In this document: one piece after another, positions 52,856 through 62,047 of the stretch
How the letters are laid out: each line of letters begins with the position of its first letter
Numbering within the stretch: the first letter of the stretch is position 1
Assembly: GCA_023091735.1 (NCBI GenBank)
Contig: JALKBU010000014.1
Coordinates: forward strand, 1-64,000
From: Trichomonas tenax
Taxonomy: Eukaryota; Parabasalia; Trichomonadida; Trichomonadidae
Direction: 5' to 3'
Length of the DNA stretch: 64,000 nt
Position numbers and translations under genes: made by a program
Notes under the pieces: model-generated
What the model was told of the DNA's origin: nothing
The model's input: the letters and a program-made list of their open reading frames with translations, nothing else
Database searches by the model: none

Positions 52856-54256
52856 ATGCTTGATAACAGAGTTCGCAATATAAAAGTGAAAAGATACGCG
52901 AACAGTTTTACGATACCAGTGATGCTTTTTTGCGTTCTATTTTCGATCCTTTTGTATTGGACTGATCCTGGACCCTTAAATCCTCCATTTTCAAAAGATT
53001 TCAAATCAATCGATTGCAGAAGCGTTAAATTTAAGTCAGTGGTCGATAGAAACGGAGACTTAGACTTCATTTTTTCGGCTGATGAGACGATAGAATATCC
53101 TCCAGAATATTTACCATATTTTGTTAACGCAAAGATCAAATCTCGCATTTCATATCTCGAATACGAACCAAAGTACGTCGAAAATATAACAAGAATGTCC
53201 GATAATTTCAAGTTTTCAATCCCACATACGCAAAATGGAAAATCTCAAATAGATATTTACTGTTTGAACAAGAAAATCGCTTCTTTAGAAAGAGAGCTCA
53301 AATATATTCGAAATTACAGCAACAAATACAGTTTTGCGAATTATTATGGTATAAATGGTTACGAATTGAATAATGTTTGCTTAGAATACCAAAAGTTTTT
53401 ATATTTTACGAAAATACCATCGCCTATAGTCTACATTCCATTCGATCAAGGAAATTTCAAATTTGAATATCTCAAATGGCCTTTGCAGCCCTATTTAGAA
53501 CATAAAAATGTGACAGAAGATATGGATATCAGCTATATGTTGGCTTATTTCCATGATGAACCGTGGAAACAATTATTATTCAATATTAATCCATTAGCAA
53601 ATGCGATTTCTGAAAGAATGCATTATTTTCCAGCGCAGCAGCAGTTTATTTTCAGAGATGATGTTGACGAAAAATCAAGAAACATATTAAAATATTTTGG
53701 AAGCAAACCACCAATGAAATTAGAGGATATTCAGTGCTTTGATCAGCTTATTTTGACTGAAACTGATTCGAGAGTAAGCATTCATAATCAGACAATGATG
53801 GATTATGCGATAAATTCATCATTCACATTCACGATTCAAAGATTGTCTCAGAAGTTGATGAGGAGAGATAACATTGTCATACAAGAGTCTATATTCGATA
53901 AAATACCTGGCTTGGGTCTAGGTGTACAGAAAATCTCGCCAAACACACCTTTAGATGAAGCAATACAAATCGCATCGCAAGCGCATGTTTTCATTGCAGA
54001 TCATATCTCGGTTTTGGTTTATTCGATGTTTATGAGTAACAGAGGGACATTGATTGATTTAACAGACTCTGCATATTCATGCAATCCGATGTTAGAAGTT
54101 CTCTTAAACAAAACAAAGGCAACAAAACAACGACTTTACTACAATGAGGATTGCCAATGTAAAGACTTTTCATGTTATCCAGAAAATCCTCAAGAAAATC
54201 GCCATATAGATGGAAACATGATTAAGTCACTCATAGATAAGATTCTTGAACAATAA
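52856..54256 (+). CDS. GT61-like (EOGT/DUF563-type) glycosyltransferase, type II membrane protein
   Basis: The frame is open from an ATG at 52781, but the start at 52856 (MLDNRVRNIKVKRY) is preferred because of the Initiator 10 bases upstream. It leaves a standard type II layout: a short basic cytoplasmic tail, a transmembrane helix (IPVMLFCVLFSILLYW) and a lumenal domain of about 430 residues. Late in the protein HVFIADHISVLVYSMFMSNR, then GTLIDLT, follows the GT61 pattern (G.HGAgl.n.lF...g..viel), although the central GxHG is replaced by ADHI. An earlier LDEAIQIASQA helix fits too. The family transfers xylose, GlcNAc or similar sugars in the ER/Golgi. The deviating motif may mean altered specificity or an inactive enzyme. 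N-glycosylation sequons are present. Confidence 0.72.
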   Translation: MLDNRVRNIKVKRYANSFTIPVMLFCVLFSILLYWTDPGPLNPPFSKDFKSIDCRSVKFKSVVDRNGDLDFIFSADETIEYPPEYLPYFVNAKIKSRISYLEYEPKYVENITRMSDNFKFSIPHTQNGKSQIDIYCLNKKIASLERELKYIRNYSNKYSFANYYGINGYELNNVCLEYQKFLYFTKIPSPIVYIPFDQGNFKFEYLKWPLQPYLEHKNVTEDMDISYMLAYFHDEPWKQLLFNINPLANAISERMHYFPAQQQFIFRDDVDEKSRNILKYFGSKPPMKLEDIQCFDQLILTETDSRVSIHNQTMMDYAINSSFTFTIQRLSQKLMRRDNIVIQESIFDKIPGLGLGVQKISPNTPLDEAIQIASQAHVFIADHISVLVYSMFMSNRGTLIDLTDSAYSCNPMLEVLLNKTKATKQRLYYNEDCQCKDFSCYPENPQENRHIDGNMIKSLIDKILEQ

Positions 54257-54538
54257 TCAATGTTATTTTGGTATTTTAGTATCATTACAAAATTATCAAA
54301 CACTTTCTTGTTTTATATATTTATTTAAAAATTAGAACTATGTGAAAAGTACTTTAAATTTGTTTCTAAGCAAAGTGCATAACCATGTACAGAATCAAAA
54401 CCCATCAAATGACACGAAGAAACATTCGATTTTGAAAATCTTTTGTTGAATGAATTTGATTTTGAAATGCATTAAATCACAATATATCAGAGTCAAAGAT
54501 TGTATACAAACAAACATTTACAAACAATAATATATGAA

Positions 54539-55825
54539 TCATGCTTGGACAGCATGAAAAACGCGCTTGTTAACTCTTTTCATGCAAACAGCGTTGTAGA
54601 ACTTAGAAAAGCAATACAATAGAGTCAGTTCTATTGCAACAAGAACAGAGAGGATAATGACGGATTTTCTGACTGTGTTTGCAGGTAGAAGAACGCCAAC
54701 ACTGTTCCTGGAGTAATTGTTTCCGCACAATTGCATGAAATATTCTTCTCTTCCGTATGGATTCGTCTGCCAGTCTCCTAAGCTTGTGCACGTCTCCTCC
54801 ACATGCTTCGTGACCTGGCAGATTCTATCGTATTGATGTATCACGTGTGGAGCATCTTTTCGATGCAGTTCATAGATAAAATTATTATCTCGTCTTTTTT
54901 CTTCATAGACTGAGTACGCTGCAGAGCTAAAGTAAATTCCTGGGAAATCGATGTGCACATACGTGAAATAGCCGTAATAATAAGTCATATCGAGCAAGCT
55001 TTGGTCATCACAGTTGGAATTGAGGAAAATTGATGGCCGCATCATCTGAATGTAGAGGTCTAAGACAAGGTCCGCTGGTCCATATATCAATCCGCTGTTG
55101 ATAATATATTTGAAATACCAAAACTCATATTTGAACCTATACGGATCCGTGTCATTGTTCCTCTGCATCATCCAATCATGAGCACCGAACTGAACACGTT
55201 CTATTGAAAGAGTTATTTTATCACTTGGTAAAGAGTTAGTGAAAGGATCTTTTTGGAATATTGAATCTGCAATATCGACAATCATTACTCGGTTAAAATA
55301 CGATTTAAACCTTTGAAGAAAGAAAAATTCTAATAGCCGACGTAAAACACGCGGATCACGCACTAAATTGGTATTCATTGTGTTTAGCTCGCACCATGTA
55401 ACTCCGCAGTTGTTTATTTCTTGTAATTCTCGCGGATTCATCGACTTTTGGTAATCTGGGTCGCAAAAAAACAGAATGCTGCATTTTGAGTTGGTTGATC
55501 GTAGCGTCCTCACAAATGTCAATACATTGCTGTATAATTTATTAAACAAAAATCCAATAATCAAATCTTTGTTTGTTGAATCAGTAACTTTCTGCGAGGA
55601 TATGTTACATAGCTTGCATTTGTCGAATTTTGTGTTATTTATTAATTTGTTTACTATAGAATCGTCTCTAAGGAAATATAATTCTCCAAAATACTTCTTA
55701 ACTTCGTCCTCCCACGATTTAAACTCCATGAAAACGCCATACATGCTCACGTAAGGGAAATTCATGCCAATGATGAAAATGAGAGGCGAAGAAATCAGTA
55801 AAATTAAAGAAACAATTCCAAACAT
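54539..55825 (-). CDS. DxD-type nucleotide-diphospho-sugar glycosyltransferase with two membrane segments
   Basis: The 428-residue protein has an N-terminal signal-anchor (IVSLILLISSPLIFIIGM) and a C-terminal helix (VIILSVLVAIELTLLYCF) with a short basic tail. Between them is a GT-A-like domain: SKCSILFFCDPDY, RVMIVDIADSIFQKDPF (about residue 178, a DxxD motif in the position of the metal-binding DxD), FKYIINSGLIYGPADLVLDL and DDQSLLDMTYYYG, then HQYDR. This is the plan of Golgi transferases of the nucleotide-diphospho-sugar transferase type. Donor and acceptor cannot be read from sequence. Many cysteines suggest a lumenal domain. The gene is divergent from the next glycosyltransferase, with 36 bases between start codons. 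Confidence 0.78.
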   Translation of the reverse strand: MFGIVSLILLISSPLIFIIGMNFPYVSMYGVFMEFKSWEDEVKKYFGELYFLRDDSIVNKLINNTKFDKCKLCNISSQKVTDSTNKDLIIGFLFNKLYSNVLTFVRTLRSTNSKCSILFFCDPDYQKSMNPRELQEINNCGVTWCELNTMNTNLVRDPRVLRRLLEFFFLQRFKSYFNRVMIVDIADSIFQKDPFTNSLPSDKITLSIERVQFGAHDWMMQRNNDTDPYRFKYEFWYFKYIINSGLIYGPADLVLDLYIQMMRPSIFLNSNCDDQSLLDMTYYYGYFTYVHIDFPGIYFSSAAYSVYEEKRRDNNFIYELHRKDAPHVIHQYDRICQVTKHVEETCTSLGDWQTNPYGREEYFMQLCGNNYSRNSVGVLLPANTVRKSVIILSVLVAIELTLLYCFSKFYNAVCMKRVNKRVFHAVQA

Positions 55826-55841
55826 TATAAATAAAAAGGGT

Positions 55842-55847
55842 GTGTGA
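55842..55847 (-). promoter_or_regulatory. Initiator TCACAC in the 36-base divergent promoter
   Basis: The minus strand reads TTTTTCACACACCC, which fits TCA+1 pyrimidine A, with +1 at base 55845 and a 20-base leader to the ATG at 55825. I see no matching Initiator for the opposite gene within the 36 bases. Confidence 0.4.
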
Positions 55848-55861
55848 AAAATAAGCAGGGG

Positions 55862-57487
55862 ATGGAAATTTTATTGTCGATTTTAGACCAATTCACAGTT
55901 GTTGGTCTTTGTTTGCTTGTCGGAATCTGTTTAGCAGCAGACATTTTCGCCAATTGTATGCTTTTCGACAGGTTTTGGATCAAAAATATTCGCGATGATA
56001 TTGAATCTTGCAGAAATATTCATAATATTCAAGTAATCAATGATATTATTTCAATAACTTATATTAACAAAACAATACAGCCATATTTCAAAAATAATTT
56101 TGCATTATTTTCACATATATTCAACCACAAGATATTTTTCAAACCTTCCACAGCACAGCTCATCAACATCACCAACAATACGCTAAACATTAAGTTTCAT
56201 CTTCCTTTACTTCAAAATTACACAGCAAATTTGATATGTCTCTCAAATAGCACTAATAACATAAATTCTTATCATAAACTTAAAAGATATGCTAAATATA
56301 AGGCAAAAATTAATATAAAATATGACAAATTCGATCAATCTCATTATTCTCAATTAAAATGTCACGGAATTGATTGGAGAGATAGATGGTGTGAAGGAAG
56401 AAACTTAATTTTCTATAGCAAGCGCTATCTTTTCTATTCACCAGCGCTCTTTCGATTTCCATCACCTTTTTTAATTCCCGGTGCACGAGGACATCCTTTT
56501 GATCTTGAATCCGATAGATTGGTTTTTGAGCTGCACGTTGTAGACATTGTTCCTGATAATATAACAGCTCTTCATAACTTTACTTTCATCTATGGGACAT
56601 TTCCTAATCAAATAATGCTGTGGCATTCATTATTCGATTTCATTCTTCCATTGAAGCAATTCATTGACAAATTCTATCCTAATATACCTTTAGAAGATCG
56701 TGTTATATTTTACAGAACGAAGAATGGATACTTCCACAATGAATTCATTAAACAAATAACAAATAATGGAATTGTTACAGGAAACAGTGATAAGAATTTG
56801 ATGTTCGAGAGATTTTCGATTGGAATTGCAAAACCTGAAGGAGAAGAGCTATTTAAAAAACGAGGATATGTTGATTCACTTAATTTTAACTATAATATCT
56901 CCAATGACACGATTAGGAATTTCAGAAATGATGTTTTGAATTCAATTAATTTATCTAATATCAAAACTGATCGAATCAGAGTTTTATTGTTATTAAGAAA
57001 AACAAAAACAAGAAAATTAATCAATTATAATGAATTAATCGATGAAATTCACAAGATTTGCGAAGATTGCGAATTAAAAACAATTTCCTTTGAGAACATG
57101 ACGCTTATTGACCAAATAAAAGAAATAGCACAGTCGAATGTACTCATTGGTGTCCATGGAAGCGGCTTAACTCATTTATTGTGGCTGAATAATTTCACAA
57201 AGCCACATGTCATTGAGCTCTTTCCTTATATGTACAATTGCAGATTCTGGTACAAATATGTTGCCGAAAGTCTTGATTTCAGATATCATTATCTTATGGG
57301 CAAGAAATTGAATTCGACGAATGAAAATAATTCTTTTTGTTATAATATAACTAATCACTGTAATAACACTGTTTGCCATGAATGGCTAAAAGAACAAAAC
57401 GTAATAATTAATGTTGAAATATTTTCGGACTTGTTCAAAAAGATAATGGAATCGATGCGAAGAAATGTTACTGTTTTCAATACTTAA
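55862..57487 (+). CDS. GT61 family glycosyltransferase, type II membrane protein
   Basis: The 541-residue protein begins at the first ATG, 55862 (MEILLSILDQF); the frame extends upstream only through a GTG. A signal-anchor helix (VVGLCLLVGICLAADIFANC) is followed by a lumenal domain rich in N-glycosylation sequons. The GT61 core is clear: SLFDFILPLKQFIDKFYP, then RVLLLLRKTKTRKLINYNEL, LIDQIKEIAQSNVLIGVHGS and GLTHLLWLNN, HVIELFPYMYNCRFWY. The GVHGSGLTH signature is near residue 426. Members such as EOGT and plant xylosyltransferases use UDP-sugars in the ER/Golgi. Together with the two neighbours it forms a three-gene glycosyltransferase cluster. Confidence 0.85.
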   Translation: MEILLSILDQFTVVGLCLLVGICLAADIFANCMLFDRFWIKNIRDDIESCRNIHNIQVINDIISITYINKTIQPYFKNNFALFSHIFNHKIFFKPSTAQLINITNNTLNIKFHLPLLQNYTANLICLSNSTNNINSYHKLKRYAKYKAKINIKYDKFDQSHYSQLKCHGIDWRDRWCEGRNLIFYSKRYLFYSPALFRFPSPFLIPGARGHPFDLESDRLVFELHVVDIVPDNITALHNFTFIYGTFPNQIMLWHSLFDFILPLKQFIDKFYPNIPLEDRVIFYRTKNGYFHNEFIKQITNNGIVTGNSDKNLMFERFSIGIAKPEGEELFKKRGYVDSLNFNYNISNDTIRNFRNDVLNSINLSNIKTDRIRVLLLLRKTKTRKLINYNELIDEIHKICEDCELKTISFENMTLIDQIKEIAQSNVLIGVHGSGLTHLLWLNNFTKPHVIELFPYMYNCRFWYKYVAESLDFRYHYLMGKKLNSTNENNSFCYNITNHCNNTVCHEWLKEQNVIINVEIFSDLFKKIMESMRRNVTVFNT

Positions 57488-58958
57488 TTCCTAACATCAT
57501 CAGGATAATATTTATGAAATTCCAAAAAATAAATCTTATTAAGGAACCATTAATAATGATTGAAGAGATTGCATGGAGTAGCTTATGAATATGGGATCAA
57601 TTAAAACCGGTGATATTCATATTCAAAATGATATTCAAATTAATTTTGATTAGCAGTTCATCAAAAATCGGACGATCAATAATGATTTTGAAATGTGTAG
57701 ATGCAAAGTTGATGAACTAAGATAAAAGATTAAAATGATATTTCATTGTAAAAGAAATTTGAACTTTTGCGATTGTTAATTATGATGTGCTCAGCAAGCT
57801 TAATATGATAAATTAATGCGATATGGTCAGTTTTGTATAATTAAATTTGTGAAATAAATTGAAATGGTTCAAAAATTCTGCACTCTCATATGATATAGAT
57901 GTGATATATACAGTATAAATATATCATTGTTCGAACGAGAAACTGTAATTGAAAGTTTAATTGAACGAGATTTCAATATTTAAATTTGAAATGTTCTATG
58001 AAATTATCACCAAAAGGTATTAGATAGATGATAATATATGTGTTTAGAATCTCGAAGTATAAAATTCAATTTTTTTCAAAGTTTTTGATTGAGAACTTCG
58101 TATTTCCATTTAAAATTACGCAGCCACTGAAATCGCTATCTAATGATGTATCTCGTCCCATTATACCCAAAATCACCAATTATTCGGTTGTTTTGAAAAC
58201 AAATTCGAGAAGAAAATATAAATAAAAGATTGGAGCTTTATATCTAGACTGTACATATTCCAAAAACATTGGTTATATGCACGGAAACTCATCATTTAAT
58301 TGAGAACAAAACTTGAAACTTTTTAATGTCACACACATCCTCAGAATAATAAAAACAATATGGAAACATTAAAATCGCTGCTATCAAATTTTTGAATAGT
58401 TATCTCAAAACATTGATTAACTCTTTTCAAAATATCATCCTCTCAATTATGAAAGTTTTTTACTTGGTAAATATGCCATTTGTGTATCAAATACCGCAAA
58501 TTTTTAAACATTTTGATTATTGAAATATCATTTCACAAAAATTATTCATTCTCTTTTTTTCTCTTTGATCAATGAACTTCAGCTATTTTGTCACTAAAGC
58601 CCAAATAGTGTATGCTTTGATATCATACGTATCAAATCCATCAAAATTTTATCAAATAAAAATCAATTTTGCAAATTTTGATCAATTTGCCAAAATAACA
58701 TCAAAGATCAAGTTCATTTGGTGATGTATATCTTACAAATATGATTTATTCGCCATGAAATTTCCCACTTTTAAAATAAAGATATGATTTAACATACCAA
58801 GATCATTGAATTATTGCGAATCATGATTGTTGATATGTTCATTTCCTTACATTGTATTAGATTATATATCAAATAAATCTTAATTCTCAATTCTTCAAAC
58901 ACATGGATATCAAATTATATTTATATTTATTACACCAAAACTAAAGAAAACAAATACA
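57488..58958. other. Intergenic AT-rich stretch
   Basis: I see no supported gene, RNA or repeat here. Confidence 0.45.
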
Positions 58959-59387
58959 TCAATGATAATCAAGTAACTGAAATATGTCAGATGGATCAAT
59001 GTACTTATTATTTGGAATGGAATTTTGTTGATCGAAAGTCTGATTTTTCTGCTTCTTGACGGATAATTGCAGATCATTAAGATGAGGGTATCCTTGGATC
59101 CAGTTCTCAGCGTACCAGCACAGTAATGCGCTGCGATTATGCTTTGCTAATCTATCAATTGTGTTTCCATGTTCTTTGGACAAGTTTTAGGCAAACATGA
59201 GTAATGTTTCAATTGTAACACGTCTTCTCATCATGTGTTATATGACTGCTGTCACTAAATCCATCTTTACTCCATTCAATTTGATGCGATTTTGTGTTTC
59301 ATCGTGATCCTTGAGGTTCTGTGGGGATACATATGTGAACTTCCTCTGTTTCCTTGAAGTAATAATGTCTTGTACGTAGTTCATCAT
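58959..59387 (-). pseudogene. Small gene of unknown family with two in-frame TAA codons
   Basis: A 143-codon frame starts at ATG 59387 (MMNYVQDIITSRKQRKFTYV) and ends at 58959 after LDYH. It is interrupted only by TAA at 59238-59240 and TAA at 59187-59189. The product would be basic at its N-terminus, then helical: RIKLNGVKMDLVTAV, HMMRRRVTIETLLMFA, NTIDRLAKHNRSALLCWYAE and a polar tail. This is the look of a small DNA-binding or helix-bundle protein, but I do not recognise it. A canonical Initiator TCATTT lies 12 bases upstream. No frameshift is present. Confidence 0.5.
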
Positions 59388-59395
59388 TCACTAAA

Positions 59396-59401
59396 AAATG
59401 A
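59396..59401 (-). promoter_or_regulatory. Initiator TCATTT of the stop-containing small gene
   Basis: With +1 at base 59399 the leader is 12 bases. It shows that the reading frame below it was a real gene. Confidence 0.45.
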
Positions 59402-60232
59402 ATATAAGTATTCAAAAATTAGTAATATAAAATTCAGTAAATTCATAATTATCTCCATCATATAATTGGCGTTTTTATATATAAAATTTCATTTTTGTCA
59501 AAATTATTTTCAATCGCAATTCAAAAATTCTAAGCACAAAATGATCAGCAAAGAGAATATAATGTTTTGAACTAAAAATTAAAAATTTGAATGTATATTG
59601 ATGAATTCAAAAATGAAAATATTTTTTTGAAAATTAAAATTGTGACCAATTACTATTTTTCCTTGATCATTAGAATCAACATCAACAGGTAATGATAAAT
59701 GGCCCGATATTGGGTTCTTATTCAAAAAAGCAAAATTGAATATAATAGCAATCGCCAAAACTAGATTAAAGTGGAATGGAAACTTTTTACAAAATGAATT
59801 TGAGCATCATTCAAAACCGTAAAGAGATAAATAATGATCTTTGGGAAAAAATGTAGTTTAATGAACTTAAAATCAGCAAAATTCATAAATTTCACTACTT
59901 CACAAAATTTGTATCAAGTTCATAAACTTTTTTTTAATTAACATGTTTATTTTGGTCCCATGCATCCATACAGTGCTTTTTCGTATGCAAGTCTGCGATT
60001 CAAAAGTTATTTTGTGATGATGACTTTTTATATTCGATTTGGCATAATTTCGTTAATGATATTGCAAAGCAATGGCTTTCAGAAGCACAGGAACATTTGC
60101 TATTTAATTGAAAAAAAGGAATTTGAATTTGACTTGAATTATGTGTTTACATGTTTGCATCTGACTTCGCAGTTCTATGCCTTAAGTAATTTGATGTAAT
60201 AACACGATTTAAGAGAAGAATTTTGTGTTAGT
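59402..60232. other. Intergenic stretch
   Basis: A 79-codon ATG frame at 59960 has random-looking composition and no Initiator. Nothing else is supported. Confidence 0.35.
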
Positions 60233-60570
60233 TTGCCACGGCGTCTCCGCTGTAAACCATTCAATTTTGAATGGTTTATGGCTTCCCCGAAGAATTTTTT
60301 TCATGACTTCGCGTCTCCAAATGAACTTCAGCGTCCCCGACGAAAAACCCCCAACAAGAAGTGCTTTCTTAAGTGATTGTGCTTCATACAAGTGCTGTTA
60401 AGCTTCGCCAACTCTCATTTTTAATATGCGGGGACTGCGCCCCCCTGAAACACATCGAAAAATTTCCGCATTTGTCATTCATTTGGGGACGCGATGCGTC
60501 AAAAAAAATTCGTCGGGGAAGCCATAAACCATTCAAAATTGAATGGTTTACAGCGGGGACGCCGTGGCAA
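60233..60570. mobile_element. 338-bp GC-rich inverted-repeat element
   Basis: The ends are inverted copies of roughly 90 bases: TTGCCACGGCGTC, CCGCTGTAAACC, then the internal palindrome ACCATTCAATTTTGAATGGT, then GGCTTCCCCGA and an A/T run. The left arm starts at 60233 and the right arm ends at 60570. The middle holds further GC-rich blocks (GCGGGGACTGCGCCCCCC). Fragments of the same sequence occur at 23547-23617 and near 43049, so it belongs to a dispersed family. The overlapping short frames are by-products of the symmetry. Confidence 0.65.
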
Positions 60571-60751
60571 AAAACGTCCAAAAATTATCTATCTATAAAA
60601 CTTTGATTGGTTTGTAATTGCACGCAGCTCTGTAAGGCCATTAGATGTTACATTTCTGTTTACGCTTTCAATCGTTTATCTTTTGATGTTTGGACGCAAA
60701 AGAAGCTGAGCAAACCTCCTTCTAATGTTTATAAATAGTAATAATGATCAA

Positions 60752-61014
60752 TTAGTAATAGTGAGATAATTTATAGTAATAATCATTAAAAATATGCCAA
60801 TTTTTCATCGGATATAATGTTTTGATTAATTTTATGTCATAATTTGGGAAACTATTTTCAGAATACCAATATATTAATTTATTATATAATTGTTCTGAAG
60901 TTTCTCCTTGGTTATATCTAACTAAATCATATGCTGTATATAAATCCTTTAGAAATTCTTGAGTAAATTCATAAATTTTTTCTTTGTGTTATATTTTAAA
61001 TTAGTTTGAAACAT
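60752..61014 (-). pseudogene. Maverick-associated small gene with a one-base frameshift
   Basis: On the minus strand an ATG at 61014 opens MFQTNLKYNTK. The frame runs into a stop, but the adjacent frame continues at once with a long coding-like stretch (IYEFTQEFLKDLYTAYDLV, then YNKLIYWYSENSFPNYDIKL and KNWHIFNDYYYKL) to the TAA at 60752. The shift falls in an A6 run near 60980, consistent with loss of one A. The product would be about 87 residues, aromatic-rich and helical, of unknown function. It is divergent from the packaging ATPase, with 19 bases between ATGs. Confidence 0.5.
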
Positions 61015-61033
61015 TTTTATTTTAAATAAAACC

Positions 61034-61828
61034 ATGGATTATTCCGATAGTGATAACGATGATTATGTTAATGAAGAAATGGAATTAGAACTTATGGATA
61101 GAGCATCTAAAGAAAATTTAGATAAAATACCTGGAACAAATATTTATTTGAATTCTGTTAATGTATTTGTTGGGAGACAACGTACTGGCAAAACTTTCAT
61201 TATGACTAAAGAAATAATTAAATTATCAAGACATTCCAAAGAAACACATCTAATAATATATGTGAATAAAGATGGTGAAGCTAGTGATGAAACTTTTGAC
61301 AGATGTGCTAACCTGATAGAAACTTATGTGATATATGTATCCTATAAAGATGCTCCAAAACTTATTAAGGAAATAATTAAATATAAGAGTTTCTACAATC
61401 AAATTAAAGAAAACCATTTAGAACAAGAAGTTCCGGATAATATTGCCAACGAAATATTTGAGAAATTATTTATTAGTAATTTTGATTTCGATTATTTACA
61501 TACAGTTGTTATTTTAGAAGATGCCACAAATACTAAGGCAATTTCTGACCAAACATCTATATTTAATGATCTTATGACCAAATGCCGTCATATACAATTT
61601 TCATTTTTCGTATTAATACATTTTGGGAAAGCATTATCAACAAATCTTAAATCAAATTTATCCACAATATTTATTTTTTCAGGATATTCTTGACAACAAT
61701 TACAATATATGATATACCAATTAAACATTTCTGAAACTATTAATGAAATATATGACAAATATAAAACTCTCAGAGAACATGATAAATTATATATCGACGC
61801 AAATATACGCGATGTTAAAATAGTTTAA
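61034..61828 (+). pseudogene. Maverick/Polinton packaging ATPase (A32/FtsK-HerA type), interrupted by TGA
   Basis: The 219-codon open part encodes an acidic leader, Walker A GRQRTGKT (VFVGRQRTGKTFIM), a Walker B-type strand with acidic end (TVVILEDATN) and the closing motif FFVLIHFGKALSTNLKSNLS, then TIFIFSGYS. This is the order seen in poxvirus-A32-like genome-packaging ATPases of Mavericks and related viruses. The frame then meets TGA at 61691 but continues in the same frame for 44 more codons (QQLQYMIYQLNISETINEIY and on) to TAA at 61826. One nonsense change thus separates the core from its C-terminal helix. The rest of the element (polymerase B, integrase, protease) is not in the window. 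Confidence 0.75.
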
Positions 61829-61919
61829 TATCGCAGGACCCGTTAATGAGGCTGCATCCGAATGGATACGTGTTCAACCTATAAAAGGTTGACCCACAAC
61901 AATTACTAATTTTGCGATA
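61829..61919 (+). other. Structured 91-base spacer between Maverick genes
   Basis: TATCGCA (61829) and TGCGATA (61913) can form a 7-bp closing stem around internal hairpins ATCC-GAAT-GGAT and TCAACCT-ATAA-AGGTTGA. A near-repeat of CCGAATGGATACGTG follows about 90 bases downstream as CCAAATGGTACGTG. The function is unknown. Confidence 0.3.
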
Positions 61920-62047
61920 AATAACATTTTGGTAATCATATCAATTGACTGTAACCAAATGGTACGTGAATCCACATTATTTTTAAAATAATATTGGTAA
62001 ATAATACCTATAATTTATATTAATTATGATTTTTTATTTTTATTAAA

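Noticed and set aside
59960..60199. 79-codon ATG frame
   Set aside because: It has random-looking composition, no Initiator and no similarity that I recognise.
60209..60606. Three 60-77-codon frames around the GC-rich element
   Set aside because: They share mirrored peptides because they lie in the arms of the inverted repeat. They are a symmetry artefact, not genes.
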